Numbered from the stretch's first letter, positions 53,303 through 61,232 are shown. The stretch: 64,000 bases of DNA from Lentzea terrae (GCF_003265345.1 NZ_QFWW01000037.1:241579-305578), one strand, 5' to 3'. Notes: generated by a model not told the origin, from the sequence alone. Numbers and translations: made by a program.

Positions 53303-53341
53303 CGGTGCGGCCATCCGTCCGTGTGATGGGTGGCTGCACCG
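53303..53341 (+). promoter_or_regulatory. Conserved hairpin upstream of first DUF3455 gene
   Basis: CGGTGC-G-GCCATCC (from 53303) pairs with GGGTGGC-T-GCACCG (to 53341): a 14-pair stem with two G-T pairs and an 11-base loop containing GTCCGT. A homologous hairpin with different but matching stem bases lies before the second DUF3455 gene, which supports a conserved structure. Confidence 0.7.
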
Positions 53342-53389
53342 CGGACAGCCCGGGAACGTCCACATTGGCTGTCTACTTTGGAGTGAGTC

Positions 53390-53932
53390 GTGAAGCGTGT
53401 TGGTCTTTTCGTTGGTGCTGCTGCTCTTCTGGGTCTGGCTGCGTGCGGCACCACCAACGGCACCGCAACGCCCACCCCCGTCGCCCAGGCCTCCCCCGAC
53501 GCTCCGGTCGCGGCCGCCGTCCAGGTCCCCGCAGGACAGCAGCTGGTCGGCAAGTACCAGGCCACCGGTGTGCAGACGTACTCCTGCGCGAACAACGCGT
53601 GGAAGGGTCTGGAGCCCGCCGCGACGTTGGTGGACAAGGACGGCAAGCCGATCATCCTGCACTCCCGCGGCCCGATCTGGGTGTCCACAGTGGATGGCAG
53701 CGCGGTCGAGGCGACTCCGGTCGACGGAGCCAAGAACGACGTCAAGGGCGCTGTCCCCGAGCTCCTGCTGAAGACCAAGACCGTGCGCGGTGAGGGTCTC
53801 TTCGGCAAGGTCAGCTACGTGCAGCGGCTCGCGACCGAGGGCGGCGTCGCCCCGTCCGGCGGCTGCACGGCCGGTGCCCAGGTTTCCGTGCCCTACAAGG
53901 CCCTCTACACCTTCTTCGCGCCGGCCTCCTGA
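53390..53932 (+). CDS. DUF3455 exported lipoprotein (copy 1)
   Basis: A 180-residue lipoprotein. Signal MKRVGLFVGAAALLGLAAC with lipobox GLAAC. The mature domain VQVPAGQQLVGKYQATGVQT, YSCANNAWKGLEPAATLVDK, GPIWVSTVDGSAVEA, VSYVQRLATEGGVAPSGGC is the DUF3455 pattern (found in secreted bacterial and fungal proteins, function unknown). Two Cys in the mature part could form a disulfide. GTG 53390 follows GGAGTGAG. Tandem with a paralogue. Confidence 0.87.
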   Translation: MKRVGLFVGAAALLGLAACGTTNGTATPTPVAQASPDAPVAAAVQVPAGQQLVGKYQATGVQTYSCANNAWKGLEPAATLVDKDGKPIILHSRGPIWVSTVDGSAVEATPVDGAKNDVKGAVPELLLKTKTVRGEGLFGKVSYVQRLATEGGVAPSGGCTAGAQVSVPYKALYTFFAPAS

Positions 53933-53973
53933 CGCAGAGCACTCGCCGTCTCACTTGGTGGAGTCGTTTGAAC

Positions 53974-54013
53974 CGGTGCGGCCACCAGTCCGTAGGTCCT
54001 GGTGGCTGCACCG
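53974..54013 (+). promoter_or_regulatory. Conserved hairpin upstream of second DUF3455 gene
   Basis: CGGTGC-G-GCCACCAG (from 53974) pairs with CTGGTGGC-T-GCACCG (to 54013): a 15-pair stem with one G-T pair and a 10-base loop with TCCGTA. Compared with the copy at 53303 several stem positions differ on both arms so that pairing is kept, and the flank GAACCGGTGCGGCCA is identical. Confidence 0.7.
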
Positions 54014-54059
54014 CTCGAACGAGAGACACGTCGCACTGTCTGTCCACTAGGAGTGAGTG

Positions 54060-54599
54060 ATGAAGCACGCTGGTTTCGTTCTGTTCTCCGCAACTCTGCT
54101 AGCTGTAGCCGCAGGAGGCGTCGGCTCCACCGCCGCGCCGACGCAGGCGGCCATGGACATCTCCGACGCGAGGGTCGCCCCCGCCGTCCAGGTCCCGTCC
54201 GGCAACAAGATCGTCGCCAAGTTCTACGCCAAGGGTGTGCAGACCTACACCTGCACAACGGGAGCCTGGAAGGGGCTGGAACCCGCCGCCACGCTGGCGG
54301 ACCGGCTCGGCCGGGCGGTCGCACTGCACTCTCGCGGTCCGATCTGGGTGTCCACCCTCGACGGCAGTGCCGTCGAGGCCGCCCCGGTCGACGGCGCCCG
54401 CAACGAGGTGCCCGGCGCGGTTCCCGAACTGCTGCTGAAGGCCAAGTCCACCAGGGGCGACGGCGTGTTCGGCAAGGTCAGCTACGTACAACGGCTGGCG
54501 ACCAAGGGCGGCGTCGCACCGGCGGGCGGCTGCCAGGAAGGCGCCCAGACGTCCGTCCACTACGAAGCGCTCTACACCTTCTCGGTTCCCGCGCGCTGA
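54060..54599 (+). CDS. DUF3455 exported protein (copy 2)
   Basis: A 179-residue paralogue of the preceding protein. Signal peptide MKHAGFVLFSATLLAVAAGG with cleavage near TQAAM; unlike copy 1 it has no lipobox Cys, so it is probably released. Shared blocks: VQTYTCTTGAWKGLEPAATL, GPIWVSTLDGSAVEA, VFGKVSYVQRLATKGGVAPA. ATG 54060 follows AGGAGTGAGTG. One copy anchored and one free suggests division of location. Confidence 0.85.
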   Translation: MKHAGFVLFSATLLAVAAGGVGSTAAPTQAAMDISDARVAPAVQVPSGNKIVAKFYAKGVQTYTCTTGAWKGLEPAATLADRLGRAVALHSRGPIWVSTLDGSAVEAAPVDGARNEVPGAVPELLLKAKSTRGDGVFGKVSYVQRLATKGGVAPAGGCQEGAQTSVHYEALYTFSVPAR

Positions 54600-55266
54600 A
54601 CCAGCGCGACCACGGCTGCCGTGACGTAAGGGGCGACGAAACCGCTCACGTTGCCCAGCGAGTTGATCAACGCGATCCCGCCCGCCGCGGCCGTGTCACC
54701 GAGGAAACCGGTCGGCAGCGCCCAGAACGTGGGCAGGGCGGCACACACGCCGATGGCGCAGACGCTCACCGCGACCATCGCCGCGATCGGGTTGTCGAGG
54801 TGGAGCGCTACCGGGATGGCTGCTCCGCCGAGCAACATCGGCCCGGCGACGTGCCACTTGCGTTCCCCGGTGCGGTCTCCGTGCCTGGCCCACAGGACCA
54901 TGGCGACCGCACCGAGGACTTACGGGATCGCGTTGATCAGCCGCGCTCGACGATGTTCGCGTCATCGTGCGCCAGTCGGTCCACTGGATCAGCAACCCGC
55001 TGAGCGTCGCCCCGAGCGCCGTCGAGATCGGCACGGCCACCATGAACAACGCGACGATCCCCAGCTGACCATGATCCGGGCGATCCACCTGCGCGCGCCG
55101 TACTTGTGCAACGCGAGGTTGCTGAACACCTCGAGGATCAGGTACCCGATGAAGAACACTCCGGACGCGAACCCGAACACCGTCGCACTGACCCGATGTT
55201 GACGCGGTCCAGGTAGTTGATGAAGTAGAGCAGGCAGAGATGGGGCAGGATCAACTTCCTGGGCAC
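54572..55266 (-). pseudogene. Decayed MFS transporter gene
   Basis: Pieces of one major-facilitator protein are found in order on the minus strand but in different frames: N-terminus VPRKLILPHLCLLYFINYLD and RVNIG (55266-55190), FGFASGVFFIGYLILEVFSN and LALHKYGARRW (to ~55070), IVALFMVAVPISTALGATLS (~55065-54980), and the C-terminal MVLWARHGDRTGERKWHVAG to ALVQRAG (54901-54572). Total ~695 bp against the ~1300 of an intact gene, so at least two deletions plus frameshifts occurred. The fragments resemble the ACS/4-hydroxyphenylacetate permease group. The end overlaps the DUF3455 gene. Confidence 0.85.
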
Positions 55267-55280
55267 GTTACGGTTCCCCC

Positions 55281-55958
55281 ATGAGTGATCGTCCGGTAGC
55301 CCTCGTCACCGGGGCGTCCAGCGGAATCGGCTCGGCCATTGCCCGCAGTCTGGCCCCAACTCACGATCTTCTGCTAGGCGGACGCGACGAAACGTCCCTG
55401 TCCCTGCTCGCGGCGGAACTTCCCGGCGCCGAGGCTTGGCCGTTCGACCTCACGAACCTCGCGTCCGCGGACACCGAGCACATCGCGCGCCTGGACGTCG
55501 TGGTGCACAGCGCCGGCGTCGCCCTGCTCGGTCCGTTGGGCGAGGCCTCGGTCGACGTGTGGCGCCAGACCCTGGAGCTCAACGTCGTGGCGGTCGCCGA
55601 ACTGACCCGCCTGCTGCTGCCCCAGTTGCGTGCCTCGTCGGGGCACGTCGTGCTGATCAACTCGGGCGCGGGCCTGCGCGCCAACCCGGGCTGGGGCGTC
55701 TACGCGGCCTCGAAGTTCGCTCTCCGCGCCTACGCCGACGCCCTGCGCGCCGACGAGCCGACCCTGCGCGTGACCTCGGTGTTCCCCGGCCGGACCGACA
55801 CGCCGATGCAGCGCGAGGTGCGGCGCCAGGAGGGCGGCGAGTACGACGCCACGCAGTACCTGGACCCGGCTTCGGTGGGGCGCGCCGTGGCATCCGCCGT
55901 GTTGGCAACGCCGGACGCGCACATCACCGAGCTCGTGGTGCGTCCTCAGCCGCGCTGA
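55281..55958 (+). CDS. SDR-family oxidoreductase
   Basis: A 225-residue short-chain dehydrogenase: ALVTGASSGIGSAIARSL cofactor loop, VVHSAGVALLG, Ser in VVLINSGAGLRANPG, Tyr-Lys in YAASKFALRAYADALR. Shorter than average, lacking the usual C-terminal extension. NADP preference suggested by the GGRDE segment. Ends 1 base before the convergent amidohydrolase gene. Confidence 0.9.
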   Translation: MSDRPVALVTGASSGIGSAIARSLAPTHDLLLGGRDETSLSLLAAELPGAEAWPFDLTNLASADTEHIARLDVVVHSAGVALLGPLGEASVDVWRQTLELNVVAVAELTRLLLPQLRASSGHVVLINSGAGLRANPGWGVYAASKFALRAYADALRADEPTLRVTSVFPGRTDTPMQREVRRQEGGEYDATQYLDPASVGRAVASAVLATPDAHITELVVRPQPR

Positions 55959-55959
55959 C

Positions 55960-57267
55960 TCAGGCCGTGCGCAGTCGCTGAGCCACCGCCGTCACGCCTG
56001 CCTGGGCTTCCTGCCGGTCGACCCGCGTGGACTCCCCATCTGCCACGACGTGGTCACCGGCCACCCAGACGTCGGTGACCCGGCGCGACCCGGAACCCCA
56101 CACCAGGTTCGCCAGCAACTGCGCGTCCGGTGCGTCCAACCCGGTCGCGAACGCGGGGTCGTCCGCGGCGATGTGCACGACGTCGGCCCAACGCCCGGTC
56201 TCCAGCGCCCCGATGTCCGTGCGGCCCAACGCGTCCGCCCCGCCCCGAGTCGCCATCAGCAACGCCTGCGCGGCGCCGAGTGCCGTGGCGTCCATCTTGG
56301 ACACTCGAGCGAACAGCCCGGCGAGCCTTGCCTCCTCGAACAGGTCGAGGTCGTCGTTGGACGCCGGCCCGTCGGTGCCCAGTCCGACCGACACGCCCGC
56401 CGCCAGCATTTCCGGCACCCGTGCGATGCCGGACGCCAGCTTCGCGTTGGAGCCCGGGCAGTGCGCCACGCCGACGCCGAACGACGCGTACAGCGCGATG
56501 TCGTCGTCGGAGAGATGCACGGAATGCGCGGACAGCACGCGTCCGCCCAGCACGTCCGACGCCTTCAGCAACGCCGGCACCGAGCCGTACTCGGCCCGCT
56601 GCGCCTCGTCCTCGAACGGCGACTCGGCGACGTGCACCATCAGCAGCGCCCCGCGGGCCCGCGCCTCGACGGCCACCGCGGTCAGCTGAGCGGGCGAGAG
56701 CGTGTACGCGGAATGCGGTCCGTAGGCCAGCTCGACCCGTTCGCCCGGCCCGAACCGCAGCCCGTCGGCGTCGATCCACGAGGAGATGTCGTCGGTGAGC
56801 GACCGCCACTGCATGCCAGGCACGTCGAGGATCGCGCCGCCGAAGACCACCCGTGACCCGGCCTCCAGCACGGCCGACACCAGCTCAGGGCCGTGGAAGT
56901 ACATCTCGGCGGAGGTCGTGACGCCGTGCCGCAGCATCTCGACCGCGCCCAGCAGCATGCCCGTGCCGACGTCGGCAGCGGTCATCCTGGCCTCGTTCGG
57001 CCACATCTGCTCCTGCAGCCAGCGCAGCAGCGGCAGGTCCGAGCCCAGGCCGCGCAGCACCGTCATCGGGCTGTGCGCGTGCGTGTTCACCAGGCCGGGC
57101 AGCAGGATCCCGGTCAACCGCCGGACCTCGCCGTCGAAGTCGGGCGCCGCCGCGGCCGCGCCCACGTACGTGACTCGACCGTCGACCACGTCCACGACCG
57201 CGTCCCTCAACACGGAGCAGGACGGGTCGCAGGGCAGGACCACCGGGGCGTGCAGACGCAGTGACAT
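55960..57267 (-). CDS. Amidohydrolase (TRZ/ATZ/SsnA-type deaminase)
   Basis: A 435-residue metal-dependent hydrolase of the cytosine-deaminase-like branch. First metal motif LPGLVNTHAHSPMTVLRGLG (HxH), MVHVAESPFED (His and Glu), HSVHLSDDDI, and the late Asp in VGLGTDGPASNDDLDLFEE. This pattern matches S-adenosylhomocysteine/5-methylthioadenosine/8-oxoguanine-type deaminases; the true substrate cannot be chosen from sequence alone. ATG 57267 (MSLRLHAPVVLPC) matches the family start; the open frame to 57411 is not conserved-looking. Confidence 0.88.
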   Translation of the reverse strand: MSLRLHAPVVLPCDPSCSVLRDAVVDVVDGRVTYVGAAAAAPDFDGEVRRLTGILLPGLVNTHAHSPMTVLRGLGSDLPLLRWLQEQMWPNEARMTAADVGTGMLLGAVEMLRHGVTTSAEMYFHGPELVSAVLEAGSRVVFGGAILDVPGMQWRSLTDDISSWIDADGLRFGPGERVELAYGPHSAYTLSPAQLTAVAVEARARGALLMVHVAESPFEDEAQRAEYGSVPALLKASDVLGGRVLSAHSVHLSDDDIALYASFGVGVAHCPGSNAKLASGIARVPEMLAAGVSVGLGTDGPASNDDLDLFEEARLAGLFARVSKMDATALGAAQALLMATRGGADALGRTDIGALETGRWADVVHIAADDPAFATGLDAPDAQLLANLVWGSGSRRVTDVWVAGDHVVADGESTRVDRQEAQAGVTAVAQRLRTA

Positions 57268-57395
57268 GCGGAGAATCCTGCCACTGTGATGCCGATCACA
57301 AGCATGCATACATCCGGAAGGGATGGGCATCCTCGCTGCGTCGGGTGCGGGCCGACCCCCAGGGCCCGCCCCGACCAGAACTTCTCCCCAACCAG

Positions 57396-57426
57396 AGGGC
57401 CCGTCGAGCATGAACCGGCGGGCCCT
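57396..57426 (+). terminator. Terminator-like hairpin in intergenic stretch
   Basis: AGGGCCCG (57396-57403) and CGGGCCCT (57419-57426) form an 8-bp stem followed by TTTG on the plus strand. It lies in the 350-base gap between the amidohydrolase gene and a small ORF. No plus-strand gene ends just before it, so it may be a leader or attenuator structure. Confidence 0.45.
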
Positions 57427-57477
57427 TTGTGCATTCGACTGTGGATTCGACGCAACCAGAGGGACGGGGCCGACGTC

Positions 57478-57609
57478 ACATGATCATGTCGAAGAAGCCG
57501 TGCACGTCCAGTGGAGACTTCCGGCGCGCGCAGAAGCCCGCCACCCCCAAGCCGCCGACCCGGCGCTGAGTTGGCATGATCACCTCGCACGGGTACGGGC
57601 GTGATCATG
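57478..57609. promoter_or_regulatory. Three CATGATCA-type palindromic boxes
   Basis: ACATGATCATGT (57478-57489) is a perfect 12-bp palindrome. CATGATCAC (57575-57583) and GTGATCATG (57601-57609) form a second inverted repeat with 17-base spacing, ending 11 bases before a small ORF. The repeated CATGATCA core suggests operator sites for an unidentified regulator. Confidence 0.5.
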
Positions 57610-57620
57610 CGGAGGCATCA

Positions 57621-57707
57621 GTGGCCGACATCGACCCACAGAACGACGACCAGTTCAGCGATGTCGAGATGACGCAGGAGTTCGAAGTCATTCGCGACGA
57701 AGTCTGA
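57621..57707 (+). CDS. 28-residue acidic peptide
   Basis: GTG start with GCGGAGGCATCA upstream, encoding MADIDPQNDDQF then SDVEMTQEFEVIRDEV and a TGA stop. Strongly acidic, no Cys, no membrane segment. The good ribosome site and the inverted repeat just upstream support a real gene, but the product is unrecognised. It ends 3 bases before the 118-bp inverted-repeat element. Could be a leader peptide or small regulator. Confidence 0.45.
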   Translation: MADIDPQNDDQFSDVEMTQEFEVIRDEV

Positions 57708-57710
57708 ACT

Positions 57711-57828
57711 CTAGCGCCGTGGCACGAAACCTGGCGTGCAATTTCACGCTCAGTAGGACGCCTCGCGGCACCACGATGCGCCCGCCTGACCGCGAAATGG
57801 CCGGCAAGCTTTCGTGCCACGGCGCTAG
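57711..57828. repeat. 118-bp element bounded by 19-bp perfect inverted repeats
   Basis: CTAGCGCCGTGGCACGAAA at 57711-57729 is exactly repeated in inverted form at 57810-57828. With mismatches the arms extend to about 41 bp (inner parts share ATTTC and TC at matching places). It carries no gene. The right end supplies the stop codon of the sensor kinase gene. Size and structure fit a MITE-like or REP-type mobile element, or a large stem-loop. Confidence 0.8.
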
Positions 57829-58991
57829 GCCAGAGGCAGTTCGGCGCGGACCTTCCACCCGGTCGGTTCGCGTCGGCCTGCGGAGAACTCGCCGCCCAGC
57901 AGCTCCACGCGCTCGCGCATGCCGACGAGCCCGTAACCCCCAGAGCCACCAACGGGAACGCCCGACGCGACCCCGTCGTCCTCAACGCCGAGTCGCAGCA
58001 CACCGTCGCTTGAGGACAGTGCAACGTCCACGGACGACACCGCGGAAGCGTGCTTCTGCGTGTTGGTCAACGACTCCTGCACCAACCGCAGCACCGAGCG
58101 CGCCAGCTCCTGCGGCACCGCGTCCTGCAGGTCGAACGAAAGCCGCACGGGCAGCCCGGATTCCGCGGCCAGCGAGCGCACGTCGTCCATCAACGACGAA
58201 GACGCGGCGGGACCGGCAGAAGATCCGTCCCGCATGGTTCCGACGAGCCGCCGCATCGCGGTCAGGGCCTCGGTGCCAGAAGACGCAATCGCCGGCAGCA
58301 CATCGACCTCGCGGTTGAGCTGACCTGCCTGCGCGTGCACGACGATCGCCGTCACGTAGTGCGCGACCACGTCGTGCAGTTCCCGTGCCAACGCCATCCG
58401 CTCGGCGTTCTGGGCCGCCGCAACGGATGCCGCCAACTGAGACGCGCGTTCGTTGTCACGGGCCCGGAAGTACAGCCCGGTGCCCACCGAGAGGATGACC
58501 AGAACGGACGCGGAGATCGAGAAGCCGAAGGCGTCCGGGCTCCACTCGCGGTACTCGACCGGTGCCACGATCGGCCAACCGAGGACTTCCGCGGTGGCCA
58601 TCGCCCCCAGCACCAGCACGGTTCCCACGACCGCACGAGCGCGCGAGGCCTCCCGCACGACGATCGCGATGGTCGCCATCGCGGCGCCCGCCATCGAGAT
58701 GCTCGCGCCGCTCCAGAAGAGGTGCGGCGTGATCGCGACCCCGAGAAACCGCATGTAGACGGCTACGCAAGCGATCGCGAACGCCAGCGCGAGCGCCGCG
58801 TCGAACGGCCTGCGCGGCGCCAGCACGGCGATCACGCAGATCACCACGACGCCCGGTAACTGCCACCAGCCGAGACCCGTTGAGATCGCGGTGGTTTCCA
58901 GTACGGCGATGAAAGTCAGCGAGAGCGCCAGTGGCCACTGGCGTTTGGCGAGCAACCGCCAGTTCAGATCCGTGCTCTCCACGGGGTACAC
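57825..58991 (-). CDS. Orphan DesK-like sensor histidine kinase
   Basis: A 388-residue membrane kinase. Six hydrophobic segments in residues 15-175 (WPLALSLTFIAVLETTAIS, LPGVVVICVIAVLAP, AALALAFAIACVAVYMRFL and others), HisKA_3 phosphoacceptor MALARELHDVVAHYVTAIVV, and ATPase domain with VLRLVQESLTNTQKHASA, VEDDGVASG and GYGLVGMRERVELLGGEFSA. Normally such kinases sit beside a NarL-type regulator; none is adjacent here. Its stop codon lies inside the inverted-repeat element, so insertion may have removed or separated the partner. Confidence 0.9.
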   Translation of the reverse strand: MYPVESTDLNWRLLAKRQWPLALSLTFIAVLETTAISTGLGWWQLPGVVVICVIAVLAPRRPFDAALALAFAIACVAVYMRFLGVAITPHLFWSGASISMAGAAMATIAIVVREASRARAVVGTVLVLGAMATAEVLGWPIVAPVEYREWSPDAFGFSISASVLVILSVGTGLYFRARDNERASQLAASVAAAQNAERMALARELHDVVAHYVTAIVVHAQAGQLNREVDVLPAIASSGTEALTAMRRLVGTMRDGSSAGPAASSSLMDDVRSLAAESGLPVRLSFDLQDAVPQELARSVLRLVQESLTNTQKHASAVSSVDVALSSSDGVLRLGVEDDGVASGVPVGGSGGYGLVGMRERVELLGGEFSAGRREPTGWKVRAELPLA

Positions 58992-59149
58992 GGTAAAGCC
59001 GGAAGGCTTACCGCGCGTCCGACTCGGGGCTAACCCGGCATCAGCCAGAAGGCTGAGTGGGCGACCTGCGGAAATACCCTCCCGGCGGATGCCGGATGAC
59101 GGCTCGGTAACGGACTCTGGAGGAGCAGTCGGGGAATTTGGAGGACGCC

Positions 59150-59248
59150 ATGTTGTCAGTCGTGTTCACGTGGGCCGCCGCAGTGGTCGGCCTGTTGGTC
59201 CTTGCGCTCATGGCCCTGTCGGGCGTGATGATCGACTCTCAGAGTTAG
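59150..59248 (+). CDS. 32-residue single-pass membrane peptide
   Basis: ATG start 5 bases after GGAGG, encoding MLSVVFTWAAAVVGLLVLAL and ending MIDSQS. One hydrophobic helix covers most of it. Divergent from the sensor kinase and convergent with the NOS-like gene. Too small to classify; small membrane peptides often modulate nearby membrane proteins, here perhaps the kinase (speculation). Confidence 0.5.
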   Translation: MLSVVFTWAAAVVGLLVLALMALSGVMIDSQS

Positions 59249-59280
59249 GGACGTACCGGCACCAGCGTGTGATGGGGAAG

Positions 59281-60441
59281 TCAGACGCTGGTCAGGGAAT
59301 GTTGCTGGCGGAGCAGCTCCGCCAGCCTGCTCGTCGGTTGAGGACGGGTCTCGTCCAACGCGGCCGTGAAGCGCGCCGGAGCACCGTTCCGTGCGCGCGC
59401 CGCGGCGGCGCTGTCCAACCGGAACGCGGGACGGGCCGCGGAGGGGCGTTGGCGGGAACGCAGCCACGCGAGCCTGTGCAGCGCCTCCGCGTGGTGGTCC
59501 GTGATGGTGACGGACGCCTTGTCGAACGAGTGCAGCACTGCAGCGTTCAGGTGAACGGTCGCGAAGTCCCGCCACAGCGTGCGTTCGGACGTCGTGTCCA
59601 AACCCAACGCGTCGGCGACTTCCCGCGCCACACCGTAAGCGCCTTCCTCCGCCAGTGAGCGCGTGCCGATCTCGGCGCCCACGAACCAGGAGTTGAACGG
59701 CGCCGCCGGGTAGTGCACGCCGCCGATCGACAGCCGCATGTTCGAGATGACCGGAACCGCGTGCCAGCGCAGGCCCATCTCGCCGAACCACGGCAAAGTC
59801 GGGTGCTCCAACGGAACTTCGTGCACGATCTCGGACGGCAACGTGAACAGCCGCGGTCCCTCGTGCTGCGTCTCCACCACCAACGGCAGCAGGTCGAAGC
59901 GCGACCGTCGAGCCGGCGGCCGCCATCCCATGCCCTGCATGGTTTCGGTGAACTGGGTGTAGCGACGGTCCCCCATCCCGTCGGCGTATCCGGCGTACCG
60001 GATCAGCTGCTCGTTCCAGATCACCGGACCAGGCGAGCCCGGCGCGTCCGGCGCGAAAACCGTGACCAGCGGCCGAATTTCCCCGCCGTTGGTCGCGAGC
60101 CGCAGGTGCTCGACGCATTCGCCGGCCACCGCGGCGGCGTTGCGATAGCCGCGCAGATCGCGGACTTTCAGTCGTCGCCACGGCACACCTGAGGTGCACC
60201 AACCAGAATCTCGCAGCGCGATCCGCGCGCCGTACGCGAGCTCGTTGGTGGTGTGGCGGTAGGTTCCGGTCTCGGCGATCTCGGCGCGCACCTGGGCGAT
60301 GCGGGCGGACAGCGAGCCTGCGTCGGAGTGCGCCGCGTGGAACATGCGGACGAACTCCTCCGCGACGGGGAGGACGTCGGGGGTCACGGAGCGGAACGCT
60401 AAGGCCGGAACAGCTTCACGCGTCACTGCCACTCGGGGCAT
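59281..60441 (-). CDS. Divergent bacterial nitric-oxide-synthase oxygenase-like protein
   Basis: A 386-residue homologue of the NOS oxygenase domain. Clear matches in order: ALRDSGWCTSGVPWRRLKV (heme-thiolate Cys 82; canonical loop is RCIGR), LATNGGEIRPLVTVFAP, PVIWNEQLIRYAGY, RFDLLPLVVE, EVPLEHPTLPWF, WHAVPVISNMRLSIGGVHYP, AAPFNSWFVGAEIGTRSLAE (arginine-binding Glu 257), LNAAVLHSFDKASVTITDHH. After residue 320 the usual pterin-binding Trp segment and dimer tail are missing and replaced by a low-complexity Ala/Arg tail. Activity and substrate are therefore uncertain. Confidence 0.85.
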   Translation of the reverse strand: MPRVAVTREAVPALAFRSVTPDVLPVAEEFVRMFHAAHSDAGSLSARIAQVRAEIAETGTYRHTTNELAYGARIALRDSGWCTSGVPWRRLKVRDLRGYRNAAAVAGECVEHLRLATNGGEIRPLVTVFAPDAPGSPGPVIWNEQLIRYAGYADGMGDRRYTQFTETMQGMGWRPPARRSRFDLLPLVVETQHEGPRLFTLPSEIVHEVPLEHPTLPWFGEMGLRWHAVPVISNMRLSIGGVHYPAAPFNSWFVGAEIGTRSLAEEGAYGVAREVADALGLDTTSERTLWRDFATVHLNAAVLHSFDKASVTITDHHAEALHRLAWLRSRQRPSAARPAFRLDSAAAARARNGAPARFTAALDETRPQPTSRLAELLRQQHSLTSV

Positions 60442-60519
60442 TTCGGGTGATCAACACCCGCCACTCCAACGAGTGAACGCAAGACCCAGTGTGTTCACTC
60501 GAACGGCTTGAGACCTCGA

Positions 60520-61221
60520 TCAGGTGAGGTCGTTCCGGCGGAACATCAGATCGTGCGAAACGCGGCCCTCGTTCACAGCTCGCTGCTCGAACTTCGTGAC
60601 GGGCCGCCAGTCCGGTCGCGGCGCCCAGTCGTCGTACATGTTGGTCAGCAACCGCTCGCCGGAGCACACCTCGAGCATCTGCTCCGCGTAGTGCTCCCAG
60701 TCCGTCGCGAGGTGCAACACGCCGCCCGGCTCCAGCCGGGACGCGACCAGCGCCACGAACTCCGGCTGCACGAGCCGGCGCTTGTGGTGCTTCTTCTTCG
60801 GCCACGGGTCCGGGAAGAAGATCCGCACGCCGTGCAACGACGCCGGCGCGATGTGGTCGGTCAGCAGGTCGACGGCGTCACCGCGCAGCACGCGCAGGTT
60901 GTCGAGCCCGCCGAGGTGCTCGCCACGCAGCAGCAGCTGGGCCAGGCCCGGCTTGTAGACCTCGACGGCGACGTAGTTGAGCTCGGGCGCGGCGGCCACG
61001 AGCTGCGAGGTGGTCTCGCCCATGCCGGACCCGATCTCCAGCAGCACCGGCGCGGAACGGCCGAACCACGAGTCGAAGTCCAGGGGCCCCTCGGGCAACG
61101 ACTTCACGTCGTTGCCCATCTTCTCCCAGTACGTGTCCCAGGCACGCTCCTGCCCCACGGTCATGCGCTCGCCGCGCTGGACGAAGCTGACGATGGAACG
61201 GGGGAACTCAGGCCTGGTCAC
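60520..61221 (-). CDS. trmB: tRNA (guanine-N7)-methyltransferase TrmB
   Basis: A 233-residue SAM enzyme methylating G46 of tRNA. Motifs: VLLEIGSGMGETTSQLVAAA (SAM site), VAVEVYKPGLAQLL, VRIFFPDPWPKKKHHKRRLV (catalytic DPWPKKRHxxRR signature), and ATDWEHYAEQML. GTG 61221 gives MTRPEFPRSIVSFVQR, typical of actinobacterial TrmB. It starts 11 bases after the end of the upstream hypothetical gene, so they may be co-transcribed. Confidence 0.95.
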   Translation of the reverse strand: MTRPEFPRSIVSFVQRGERMTVGQERAWDTYWEKMGNDVKSLPEGPLDFDSWFGRSAPVLLEIGSGMGETTSQLVAAAPELNYVAVEVYKPGLAQLLLRGEHLGGLDNLRVLRGDAVDLLTDHIAPASLHGVRIFFPDPWPKKKHHKRRLVQPEFVALVASRLEPGGVLHLATDWEHYAEQMLEVCSGERLLTNMYDDWAPRPDWRPVTKFEQRAVNEGRVSHDLMFRRNDLT

Positions 61222-61232
61222 AGCCGTACAGA

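Noticed and set aside
57719..58318. Plus-strand open frame of 199 codons opposite the sensor kinase
   Set aside because: Arg/Ala-rich shadow starting inside the inverted-repeat element; the kinase on the minus strand has all motifs.
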